Assembly (NCBI GenBank): GCA_964458805.1
Contig: CAYWKH010000121.1
Span: 1 to 6,289 of the forward strand
Direction of reading: 5' to 3'
Length of the DNA: 6,289 nt
Source of the DNA: JAAYLU01 sp964458805
GTDB lineage: Bacteria; Synergistota; Synergistia; Synergistales; Aminobacteriaceae
This document shows, piece after piece, positions 1-5,392 of this stretch; the first letter of the stretch is position 1, and the number at the start of each line of letters is the position of its first letter. The translations under genes were made by a program, and so were the position numbers. A model generated the notes under the pieces. That model worked only from the letters and a program-made list of their open reading frames with translations, was not told the DNA's origin and did not search any database.

Positions 1-65
1 GACTGGCCGGGGAGATGAGACGCTCCGTCGGACGCTTCAGGGTGGAGGCCGAGGGGGGAATCTGA
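1..65 (+). CDS. C-terminal end of a probable methyl-accepting chemotaxis protein (partial)
   Basis: An open frame enters from the left edge and ends at TGA (63-65), leaving 20 readable residues: LAGEMRRSVGRFRVEAEGGI. The pattern of an amphipathic helix followed by 'VGRFRV' and a short tail is what methyl-accepting chemotaxis proteins usually show at their extreme C-terminus, after the signalling coiled coil. The next gene on the same strand is cheW, the adaptor that binds the signalling tip of such receptors, which supports the reading. There is no pentapeptide receptor tether (NWETF type) at the end. The visible part carries no catalytic or signature motif, so the call rests on a short C-terminal pattern plus context; any protein ending in such a helix remains possible. 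Confidence 0.55.
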   Translation, partial: LAGEMRRSVGRFRVEAEGGI

Positions 66-71
66 TAAAAT
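63..71 (+). promoter_or_regulatory. Candidate extended -10 promoter for cheW
   Basis: The sequence TGATAAAAT fits an extended -10 element (TG, one base, then TAAAAT at 66-71, one mismatch to TATAAT). Its TGA is also the stop codon of the upstream receptor-like frame. No good -35 hexamer lies 16-18 nt upstream, which is tolerable for extended -10 promoters. Transcription would begin near 78 and allow cheW to be expressed apart from the upstream gene. AT-rich words are rare in this GC-rich DNA, which adds some weight. Confidence 0.35.
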
Positions 72-90
72 TGATGTGTACCCCGACATT

Positions 91-106
91 TCGCAGGAAC
101 CTGCGA
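91..106. repeat. Perfect 7-bp inverted repeat in the cheW leader
   Basis: TCGCAGG (91-97) and CCTGCGA (100-106) are exact reverse complements separated by AA. The dyad ends 2 nt before the cheW Shine-Dalgarno (109-117). In RNA it would fold as a 6-bp stem with a GAAC loop that could affect ribosome access; in DNA it has the form of a site for a dimeric regulator. No known operator consensus is recognised. Confidence 0.4.
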
Positions 107-122
107 TCAAGGAGGAGAGAAG

Positions 123-587
123 ATGGCTGAGCAGCAGCTGGTGGTATTCGGCCTGGGCAAGGAGGAGTTCGGTATAGACATCTCCCGGGTGAGGGAGATA
201 GTCAAGCTCCAGAACATCACCACGATTCCGCAGTCGATGGACTTCGTCGAGGGGATCGTCAACCTCAGGGGGCAGATAGTCCCCATAGTGGACCTGTGCA
301 AGAGGTTCCTGGTGGCCGACAGGAGCGAGTCGGTGGACGCCGAGAGGCGCATCATAGTGGTCAACATGTCCGGCCAGAACATCGGGATCCTGGTGGACGG
401 GGTCTCCGAGATCCTGCGCATACCGGACGAGGCCATCGAGCCAACCCCCCCGATAGTCGCGAGCGGCGTCAGCTCGGACTTCATCAGGGGGGTGGCCAAG
501 GTCGAGGGGAGGCTCATCATCTTCCTGGACCTCGATCGCATATTCTCCGCCGAGGAGCAGGAGGCCCTGGCCCAGTCCTCGGATTAA
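123..587 (+). CDS. cheW: CheW chemotaxis adaptor protein
   Basis: CheW is the cytoplasmic SH3-like adaptor that links the CheA kinase to chemoreceptor tips. The 154-residue protein is about the usual length for a single CheW domain and fills it from residue 5 to about 145. Family hallmarks are visible: the opening 'LVVFGLGKEEFGIDI' strand pair (6-20), 'IPQSMDFVEGIVNLRG' (35-50) with the conserved NLRG turn around Arg49, 'IVPIVDL' (52-58), the 'IGILVDGVSEIL' segment (87-98), and the closing 'LIIFLDLDRIF' (131-141). There is no fused receiver, so this is CheW, not CheV. The ATG is set by a strong Shine-Dalgarno, AAGGAGGAG at 109-117, five bases upstream. It follows a probable receptor gene by 57 nt and precedes a hybrid kinase by 13 nt, so the three may be co-transcribed. 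No CheA is in the window. Confidence 0.95.
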   Translation: MAEQQLVVFGLGKEEFGIDISRVREIVKLQNITTIPQSMDFVEGIVNLRGQIVPIVDLCKRFLVADRSESVDAERRIIVVNMSGQNIGILVDGVSEILRIPDEAIEPTPPIVASGVSSDFIRGVAKVEGRLIIFLDLDRIFSAEEQEALAQSSD

Positions 588-600
588 GCCGCCGGAAGTC

Positions 601-2484
601 GTGATAGCCTTCGCGGGTCTGAAAAAGGTTGCCGCCCGCCGACCCCTTCCGGTCGGCGTTGTGGCGGTTATTGCCGTCTTGTTCTGTATGAATGCCCTGC
701 GAGGAGCGAGTGCGCCGTTACTCTACGTTGCGGCGCTGTTGTTGGTTTGTTGTCCCGCGCGCCCGCGCCCCGCGTCCGCGCACCCCTTAACCAGGGACTC
801 CGACGACGCCGACGGCCTCAGGAGGAACGCGGAGTTCTACAGGAAGATCGTCGAGGACTCCAAGGACATCATCTGGGTGACCGACCCGGACAGGCGATTC
901 ATCTACGCAAGCCCATCGTGCTTTGACACGCTCGGTTACACAACAGGCGAGATCCTGAAGATGGACCCGTTCGACCTTGTACGAGGCATGCGAACCCCTC
1001 AAAACCTCGAACGTCTGTCGCAAATCCGCAATGCGGTGCTTGCCGGCCTCCCCTACCCCGACAGCGGCAAACCGCGCGAGATGGAGCTGATCCGCAGGGA
1101 CGGCTCAACCTTCTGGGCCGAGGCCAGGTCAACCGGCCTCTACTCCGACGACGGGGCCTTCATGGGAGTCCTGTCGGTCGTGCGCGACATCACCGCCCGA
1201 AAGGTCGCGGAGCAGGCCCTCGCCTCCGCGATGAGTCGCCTGGAGGAGGAGTCGCGCCTGTCGCAGGAGCTGGCGCGCAAGGCCGAGAGCGCGAACGTTG
1301 CCAAGAGCGAGTTCCTGGCCAACATGAGCCACGAGATACGCACCCCCCTCAACGGGATCATAGGCATGGCGTCGTTGCTCCTGGAGAAGGGGCTGAGCGA
1401 CGACCGGAGGGACTGCGCCGAGACCCTTCTGAACAGCGCGGAGTCCCTGCTGGGCCTGCTGAACGACATACTCGACTTCTCCAAGATAGAGGCCGGCAGG
1501 CTGGAGCTAGAGAACGTCCGCTTCGACCTGCGCGACCTGGTGGACAGGGTCGCGGCCCACTTCGCCGCCACGGCCGCCGAGAAGGGCATACTTTTCATGA
1601 GCGAAGTGGACCCGCGGATGCCGCGCTTCGTCCTCGGCGACCCGGGGCGATTGAGACAGGTGCTCACCAACCTGCTAAGCAACGCGGTCAAGTTCACCGA
1701 TGAGGGGGAGGTGGCCCTGAAGGTCCGATCCGAGCGGACGGGCGCTAGAGACGCGGACATGGCCTTCTCCGTCCGCGATACCGGCACGGGCGTACCCCCC
1801 GACAGAGCCGCGCACATATTCGACAAGTTCGTCCAGGCGGACAGGTCCACCACCAGGCGCTACGGCGGCACTGGACTCGGGCTCGCCATAACCAGCCAGC
1901 TCGCCGAGATGATGGGCGGCGGGCTGTCCGTCGAGAGCCCGGTGACCGACAGGGCGCAGGGGGCCGCGCGCGGAGGGCCCGGCTCGCTCTTCCGCTTCTC
2001 GGTCAGGCTTCCGGTGGCGGACAGCTGCGAGGCCCGGCCCGGCGAGCGTGTCGGGGCTCTCGCCCTGGACGGCACGTGCATGTCGGCCCTCGCAAAGAAG
2101 CGAGTCCTACTGGTGGAGGACAACCTGATAAACCGGAAGGTGGCGGTCGCCATCCTGCGCAAGATGGGCGTCCATCCCGACGTCGCCTCCGACGGGGTCG
2201 AGGCGTTGGAGATACTGTCAAAGGACCCCTACGACCTCGTCCTGATGGACGTCGAGATGCCGAACATGGACGGCCTGGAGGCCGTCCGCCGTCTGCGCGC
2301 CATGCCGGAGGACTTTTCGAACCGGTTGGTCCCGGTGGTGGCCATGACCGCCAGGGCCATGAAGGGTGACCAGGACGCCTGCATGGAGGCCGGGATGAAC
2401 GACTACGTCGCGAAGCCCGTGACCGCCGAAAGGCTCTGGGAGGCGCTGCTGCGCTGGCTGTTGCCCGAGACCCGTTCGGGGTAG
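601..2484 (+). CDS. Membrane-anchored PAS hybrid sensor histidine kinase with C-terminal receiver domain
   Basis: This 627-residue hybrid kinase autophosphorylates on His and passes the phosphate to its own Asp. Order of parts: a basic N-end, two hydrophobic segments (about 16-33 and 38-53) forming a tight hairpin with almost no periplasmic loop, one PAS domain (about 75-200), a short coiled linker, HisKA with 'NMSHEIRTPLNGI' (phospho-acceptor His244), HATPase_c with the N box (NAVKFT, Asn361), G1 (DTGTG from Asp393) and G2 (GGTGLGL, 422-428), then a receiver with acidic pair Glu506/Asp507, phospho-acceptor Asp550 in 'LMDVEMP', Thr583 and Lys605. All key residues are present, so it should be active. 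No output domain or HPt follows, so a separate phosphotransfer partner is expected. The GTG start at 601 is the most upstream usable one but has only a weak, too-close GGAAG (594-598); the real start is thus less certain. The signal sensed cannot be told from sequence. Confidence 0.93.
   Translation: MIAFAGLKKVAARRPLPVGVVAVIAVLFCMNALRGASAPLLYVAALLLVCCPARPRPASAHPLTRDSDDADGLRRNAEFYRKIVEDSKDIIWVTDPDRRFIYASPSCFDTLGYTTGEILKMDPFDLVRGMRTPQNLERLSQIRNAVLAGLPYPDSGKPREMELIRRDGSTFWAEARSTGLYSDDGAFMGVLSVVRDITARKVAEQALASAMSRLEEESRLSQELARKAESANVAKSEFLANMSHEIRTPLNGIIGMASLLLEKGLSDDRRDCAETLLNSAESLLGLLNDILDFSKIEAGRLELENVRFDLRDLVDRVAAHFAATAAEKGILFMSEVDPRMPRFVLGDPGRLRQVLTNLLSNAVKFTDEGEVALKVRSERTGARDADMAFSVRDTGTGVPPDRAAHIFDKFVQADRSTTRRYGGTGLGLAITSQLAEMMGGGLSVESPVTDRAQGAARGGPGSLFRFSVRLPVADSCEARPGERVGALALDGTCMSALAKKRVLLVEDNLINRKVAVAILRKMGVHPDVASDGVEALEILSKDPYDLVLMDVEMPNMDGLEAVRRLRAMPEDFSNRLVPVVAMTARAMKGDQDACMEAGMNDYVAKPVTAERLWEALLRWLLPETRSG
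637..658 (+). repeat. 8-bp perfect hairpin over codons 13-20 of the kinase gene
   Basis: CGCCGACC (637-644) and GGTCGGCG (651-658) are exact reverse complements around a CCTTCC loop. It lies 36 nt into the kinase frame and is followed by a modestly T-rich stretch. It could reduce translation or transcription from the upstream cheW side, but it is also a plausible chance feature of GC-rich coding DNA. Confidence 0.35.
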
Positions 2485-3158
2485 GTATAGACGTTCATCC
2501 TGCCGCCGCGGATGAACCCAGCCAGCACGACCCCCCCGGTCTCGGCGGCCGCGGCGCCGTCCCAGGTGGCCGCGGACACGCTGCCCATGACCGGAACTCC
2601 CGCCGCGACGGCCTTGCCCACCATGTCGGACGGCAGCCTGCCCGACACCAGCAGGGCGACCTCCGCGAGCGGGACGCGGTTCATGACCGCCCACCCCACC
2701 GCCTTGTCCACAGCGTTGTGACGCCCGATATCCTCCACCCTGAACAGCCTCTCCCCATCCAGGGACACCAGGGCGGCCACGTGAGTGCCGCCGGTGGCGC
2801 GGAAGACCGGCGCCCCCGCCAGCCACTCCGCGCCGTCCACCAGAACGGAGGCGCGAACGAGGCGCGACGGGACCTTCGGACGGGGCCCCCCGCGCCTCTC
2901 GACCCTCACGGATACCCTGCCGGGGGAGACGTCGATCCCTCCTATATCTTCGAACCCTGAGACGACGCCTCCGCAGACCAGGTGGCCGACCGCCCAGCAC
3001 TCCTCGTGGCCGGCCGTGCAGACTGCGCTCTCGACCTCAGCGCCGTTCACGACCAGAGCAAGGCGCGTCTCCACCAGCATCTCGTCCTCCGTCGACGCGG
3101 GCGAATCGCCGCCCAGGCGCGTTATCGTCCTGCGGGCGGTCGCCGCCGACGCATCCAC
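2403..3158 (-). CDS. FdhD-family protein lacking the canonical CGxCG sulfurtransferase loop
   Basis: FdhD passes sulfur from a cysteine desulfurase to the molybdenum/tungsten bis-MGD cofactor of formate dehydrogenase. The 251-residue protein shows the family core: an N-terminal strand region (28-47), 'FRATGGTHVAAL' (119-130), the signature 'EDIGRHNAVDKAVG' (142-155), 'LLVSGRLPSDMVGKA' (169-183), and the C-terminal 'GFIRGGRMNVYTYPERV' (214-230). The Cys-rich loop normally found between the N-terminal part and the TGG motif (CGxCG, Cys121/Cys124 in E. coli) is absent: residues 83-118 hold no Cys and that stretch is short. The only cysteines are 47, 54 and 62. It may therefore be a divergent FdhD-like protein with another mechanism or role, so no gene symbol is given. 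The GTG start lies 2 nt past the peptidase stop and has GGAGG (3170-3166) seven bases upstream. The last ~20 residues run past the conserved end and lie antisense to the kinase gene. Confidence 0.88.
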   Translation of the reverse strand: MDASAATARRTITRLGGDSPASTEDEMLVETRLALVVNGAEVESAVCTAGHEECWAVGHLVCGGVVSGFEDIGGIDVSPGRVSVRVERRGGPRPKVPSRLVRASVLVDGAEWLAGAPVFRATGGTHVAALVSLDGERLFRVEDIGRHNAVDKAVGWAVMNRVPLAEVALLVSGRLPSDMVGKAVAAGVPVMGSVSAATWDGAAAAETGGVVLAGFIRGGRMNVYTYPERVSGNSQRSSASQSLSAVTGFAT

Positions 3159-3160
3159 CT

Positions 3161-4291
3161 CTAGACCTCCGAGCCCGGGATCCTCGCGAGGACTCCCATG
3201 AGCATGTCGAACCTGGAGGGCAGAGAAGCGAGGTCGAGGTACTCGTCCACCGAGTGGGACCTTCCGCCTACGGGCCCCATGCCGTCGACCGTCGGAACCC
3301 CGACAGCCGCGGTGAAGTTGCCGTCCGACCCTCCCCCGGTCGCCTGCCAGTCGAACTCCACCCCGGCCTCCCCCGCTGCCTCCTCCACCAGCGCGCAGAG
3401 CCTTGCTGTCCCGGCGTCCGGGTTCATGGGGGGCCTCGTCATCACCAGCCCGGCGTCGACCGACACCCCCGGAGTGAAGGGGCGTGCCTTCATCTCCTCG
3501 ATGCGCGCGGCGATCCTGTCCGCCTCGTCGAGGCTCTTGACGCGCACATCCACCGTGATGGACGCGATATCGGGCACCACGTTGGCCCCCGTGCCGCCCG
3601 ACACGAGGCCGGTGTTCAGGGTGGTGCCCCGGTCGACGTCCGCCAGCTCGTTAAGCTCGATGACCCAGCGGGCCATCTCGTTCACCGCGCTCGCCCCCTT
3701 CTCCGGCTCCACCCCCGCATGAGCCGCCCTGCCGTGGAAGACCGCGTGGATGTGCCCGATGCCCTTGCGCTGGTTCACCAGGTTTCCGCTCGCCCGCGCC
3801 GGTTCCAGCACTATCGAGCTCCTGCTCTCTTGCGCCAGCCGCTCGATCCACGGGCGGGCGTTCGTCGAGCCGGTCTCCTCCTCGCTGTTGAACGCGATGC
3901 AGAAGGACCCAGCCGCTCCGCTCGCGGTCAGCTCGCGCGCCGCGTACAGGGCGAACAGCAGGCCGGACTTCATGTCGACCACCCCCGGCCCGAAGGCGCG
4001 GTCCCCGTCGCGGGAGTACGGACGATCCGAGACAGTGCCTTTGGGGAAGACCGTGTCCATGTGCCCCAGAAGCAGTGCGTCGTAGGGTGGCTCCCCGTTG
4101 GTCGCCTCGAGACACGGCCCTGCTCCGGGGCCTATGTCCACCCGCCTGACGGACCACCCTGCCTCGACGAAGGCCCTCTCGAAGTACTCGGCCACGGCAG
4201 CCACCCCCTCCGGGTCCGCAGTGTGGCTGTCGATGTTCACCAGGTGCTCAAGGTCCCCCAGGTACTGATCCACGGCAAGCTTCGCCCGCAT
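3161..4291 (-). CDS. M20-family zinc metallopeptidase, carboxypeptidase G2/glutamate carboxypeptidase-like
   Basis: A cytoplasmic (no signal peptide) two-zinc exopeptidase or amidohydrolase of 376 residues. All M20 metal and catalytic residues can be placed by comparison with carboxypeptidase G2: His77 and Asp79 in 'LLLGHMDTV', bridging Asp106 in 'GPGVVDMKSG', catalytic Glu138 and ligand Glu139 in 'NSEEETGS', Glu163 in 'VLEPA', and the last ligand His346 in 'RSHSVDEY'. The inserted dimerisation domain runs from about 177 to 285, with 'GRAAHAGVEPEKGA' (187-200) including His191. The family removes C-terminal or N-acyl amino acids, often glutamate-like; the exact substrate cannot be read from sequence. 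The start is an ATG with AGGGGGAG (4304-4297) five bases upstream, in the 15-nt gap after zupT. Its own stop is 2 nt before the FdhD-like start, so it is the middle gene of a zupT-peptidase-fdhD-like operon. Next to a metal importer, ZupT-supplied zinc for this enzyme is an attractive inference. Confidence 0.93.
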   Translation of the reverse strand: MRAKLAVDQYLGDLEHLVNIDSHTADPEGVAAVAEYFERAFVEAGWSVRRVDIGPGAGPCLEATNGEPPYDALLLGHMDTVFPKGTVSDRPYSRDGDRAFGPGVVDMKSGLLFALYAARELTASGAAGSFCIAFNSEEETGSTNARPWIERLAQESRSSIVLEPARASGNLVNQRKGIGHIHAVFHGRAAHAGVEPEKGASAVNEMARWVIELNELADVDRGTTLNTGLVSGGTGANVVPDIASITVDVRVKSLDEADRIAARIEEMKARPFTPGVSVDAGLVMTRPPMNPDAGTARLCALVEEAAGEAGVEFDWQATGGGSDGNFTAAVGVPTVDGMGPVGGRSHSVDEYLDLASLPSRFDMLMGVLARIPGSEV

Positions 4292-4306
4292 CGTTACTCC
4301 CCCTTT

Positions 4307-5122
4307 TCAGATGAACAGCAGCAGGCTCGTGGCCATGATGAACATGCCGATCACGAGCCCGTATATCGACACGTGGTGCTCCCCGTACTTCCTTGCTGCC
4401 GGAAGCAGCTGGTCCACCGAGATGAACACCATTATCCCCGCCACTGCGGCGAATACCACCCCGAACAGGGTGTCCGTCAGGAAGGGCATCAGCACCAGCC
4501 AGGCCAGCAGGGCCCCCAGCGGCTCAGCGACCCCGGACAGGAAGGAGTAGCAGAATGCCTTCCTCCTGCTGCCGGTGGCGTAGTAGATCGGAACGGAGAC
4601 CGCTATACCCTCCGGTATGTTGTGCACCGCGATAGCGAAGGCTATCGGGATGCCCAGGTGGGGGTTGTGCAGCCCCGCCATGAACGTGGCTATCCCCTCG
4701 GGAAAGTTGTGAATCGCGATGGCGAGCGCGGTCATCAGGCCCATCCTCATCAGGGAGCGCTCCCTGCCGAGCTCACCCGCGCGCCCGCGCAGCTCCTCCA
4801 CACGGTGCATCTCGTGCGGATTCTCCTCCGACGGCACAAACCTGTCTATGAGCATGACCGCGACTATCCCCAGGAAGAAGGCCGCGACGGCCGCCCATGC
4901 CCCTCCCCTCTCGCCGAGGTCCGACTTCAGGGCGACCTGGGCCTTGAAGAAGATCTCGACCAGCGACACGTAGATCATGACCCCGGCCGAGAGGCCCAGC
5001 GAGAAGGCCAGGAAGCGGGTGTTGGTGCGTTTTGCGAAGAAGGCGAGCGCGCTGCCTATGCCGGTGGAAAGGCCCGCCAGCACGGTCAGCCCGAGTGCTA
5101 ACATGACGTTGTTCAGTTCCAT
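4307..5122 (-). CDS. zupT: ZIP-family divalent metal importer ZupT
   Basis: An inner-membrane importer of Zn2+, and in characterised relatives also Fe2+, Mn2+ and Co2+. The 271-residue protein carries both ZIP signatures in central membrane segments: 'HNFPEGIATF' (138-147) and 'HNIPEGIAVS' (167-176), whose His and Glu residues build the binuclear metal site, plus 'ATGSRRKAF' (182-190) and 'GVAEPLGALLAW' (197-208) with membrane Glu200, as in E. coli ZupT (257 residues). About eight hydrophobic segments can be traced; the loop at about 95-128 is charged with only two His, unlike His-rich eukaryotic ZIPs. The start at 5122 is chosen because GGAGGGGG (5138-5131) lies eight bases upstream and the protein then begins at the first membrane helix. 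A longer frame to a TTG at 5212 would start inside the promoter's -10 box. First gene of the operon with the M20 peptidase and the FdhD-like gene. Confidence 0.95.
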   Translation of the reverse strand: MELNNVMLALGLTVLAGLSTGIGSALAFFAKRTNTRFLAFSLGLSAGVMIYVSLVEIFFKAQVALKSDLGERGGAWAAVAAFFLGIVAVMLIDRFVPSEENPHEMHRVEELRGRAGELGRERSLMRMGLMTALAIAIHNFPEGIATFMAGLHNPHLGIPIAFAIAVHNIPEGIAVSVPIYYATGSRRKAFCYSFLSGVAEPLGALLAWLVLMPFLTDTLFGVVFAAVAGIMVFISVDQLLPAARKYGEHHVSIYGLVIGMFIMATSLLLFI

Positions 5123-5130
5123 GAGAAATT

Positions 5131-5138
5131 CCCCCTCC
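5131..5138 (-). promoter_or_regulatory. Shine-Dalgarno that fixes the zupT start
   Basis: Read on the minus strand this is GGAGGGGG, eight bases before the ATG at 5122. It shows that the in-frame extension up to 5212 (30 extra Pro/Arg-rich residues) is untranslated leader rather than protein. Confidence 0.8.
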
Positions 5139-5160
5139 GGTCGGTTTTCGATCGAGTCCG

Positions 5161-5181
5161 GCGGCCGCGAGTAACGGCCGC
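5161..5181. repeat. Perfect 7-bp stem, 7-nt loop inverted repeat in the zupT leader
   Basis: GCGGCCG (5161-5167) and CGGCCGC (5175-5181) are exact reverse complements around a 7-nt loop. It lies inside the predicted zupT 5' leader, about 40 nt from the start codon, and is separated by only 3 nt from a second hairpin of the same geometry. A role in mRNA stability or translation control is inference. Confidence 0.5.
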
Positions 5182-5184
5182 TTA

Positions 5185-5205
5185 GCCCCGCCAGTCGCGC
5201 GGGGC
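5185..5205. repeat. Perfect 7-bp stem, 7-nt loop inverted repeat at the zupT transcription start
   Basis: GCCCCGC (5185-5191) and GCGGGGC (5199-5205) are exact reverse complements around a 7-nt loop. The predicted zupT transcript would begin at about 5205, so this hairpin would sit at the very 5' end of the mRNA, a position known to protect transcripts from 5'-end-dependent decay. As DNA it could be an operator overlapping the start site. Confidence 0.5.
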
Positions 5206-5211
5206 GGCTCA

Positions 5212-5240
5212 AATATAGTTTTCGCCGGCGCGGATGTCAA
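5212..5240 (-). promoter_or_regulatory. Sigma-70-type promoter for the zupT-peptidase-fdhD-like operon
   Basis: On the minus strand a perfect -35 box TTGACA (5240-5235) is followed after exactly 17 nt by TATATT (5217-5212), five of six matches to the -10 consensus. Transcription would start near 5205, giving an approximately 83-nt leader before zupT. The spacer holds the 8-bp palindrome CGCCGGCG (5223-5230), a possible but unproven repressor contact. Confidence 0.75.
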
Positions 5241-5242
5241 CA

Positions 5243-5269
5243 GCGGGGGCCGGGAGGCCCTGCCCCCGC
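5243..5269. repeat. 8-bp GC-rich inverted repeat between the divergent promoters
   Basis: GCGGGGGC (5243-5250) and GCCCCCGC (5262-5269) are exact reverse complements; inside, after one mismatch, GGG and CCC can add three pairs around a 3-nt loop. No T-run follows on either strand. It lies just upstream of the zupT -35 box and upstream of the opposite promoter, so it separates the two divergent units. A regulator site or topological element is possible; no consensus is recognised. Confidence 0.5.
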
Positions 5270-5329
5270 GCAGGAAGGTGCCCCTCCGTACCTCCTGCAT
5301 AATGCGATCTGTATCTTGCGGGACCTTCG

Positions 5330-5338
5330 TGGTAAAAT
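5330..5338 (+). promoter_or_regulatory. Candidate extended -10 promoter for the solute-binding protein gene
   Basis: TGGTAAAAT fits an extended -10 (TG, one base, TAAAAT at 5333-5338) with no convincing -35 at 16-18 nt. The start would be near 5345, leaving a leader of about 48 nt. The same TGnTAAAAT word is seen upstream of cheW, which makes both somewhat more believable. Confidence 0.45.
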
Positions 5339-5392
5339 CATATTGAATCGGCATTACAGTTTACATACACAACGGAAAGGAAGTGCGGTTGA

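Noticed and set aside
107..541. A 144-codon minus-strand frame across cheW.
   Set aside because: It is antisense to a full CheW domain and has no domain of its own.
1140..1853. A 237-codon minus-strand frame inside the kinase gene.
   Set aside because: It is antisense to the conserved HisKA and HATPase motifs and has a Ser/Arg-rich composition typical of reverse-complement reading.
601..2484. Reading the hybrid kinase as CheA.
   Set aside because: It has a HisKA-type SHEIRTPLN phospho-acceptor, PAS and receiver domains, and lacks the CheA Hpt (P1) and CheW-like (P5) domains.
2218..3000. A 260-codon minus-strand frame overlapping the FdhD-like and kinase genes.
   Set aside because: It is a frame-shifted shadow of the FdhD-like gene, with Arg/Gly repeats and no recognisable domain.
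3254..5101. A 615-codon open frame on the + strand.
   Set aside because: It lies antisense to the zupT and M20 genes, which have full family motifs and ribosome sites. Its protein is rich in His, Arg, Pro and Gly without any domain; long antisense frames like this are common in GC-rich DNA.
5123..5212. Extension of zupT to a TTG start at 5212 (30 more residues).
   Set aside because: The TTG overlaps the -10 box and lies upstream of the predicted transcript start, the added peptide resembles translated GC-rich leader, and a strong Shine-Dalgarno marks the ATG at 5122.
5243..5269. The GC-rich inverted repeat as an intrinsic terminator.
   Set aside because: No T-run follows on either strand, and it lies between divergent genes where no transcript is expected to end.
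5345..5392. A riboswitch or T-box in the leader of the binding-protein gene.
   Set aside because: The predicted leader is only about 48 nt, AT-rich, and shows no stable paired structure or known conserved core.
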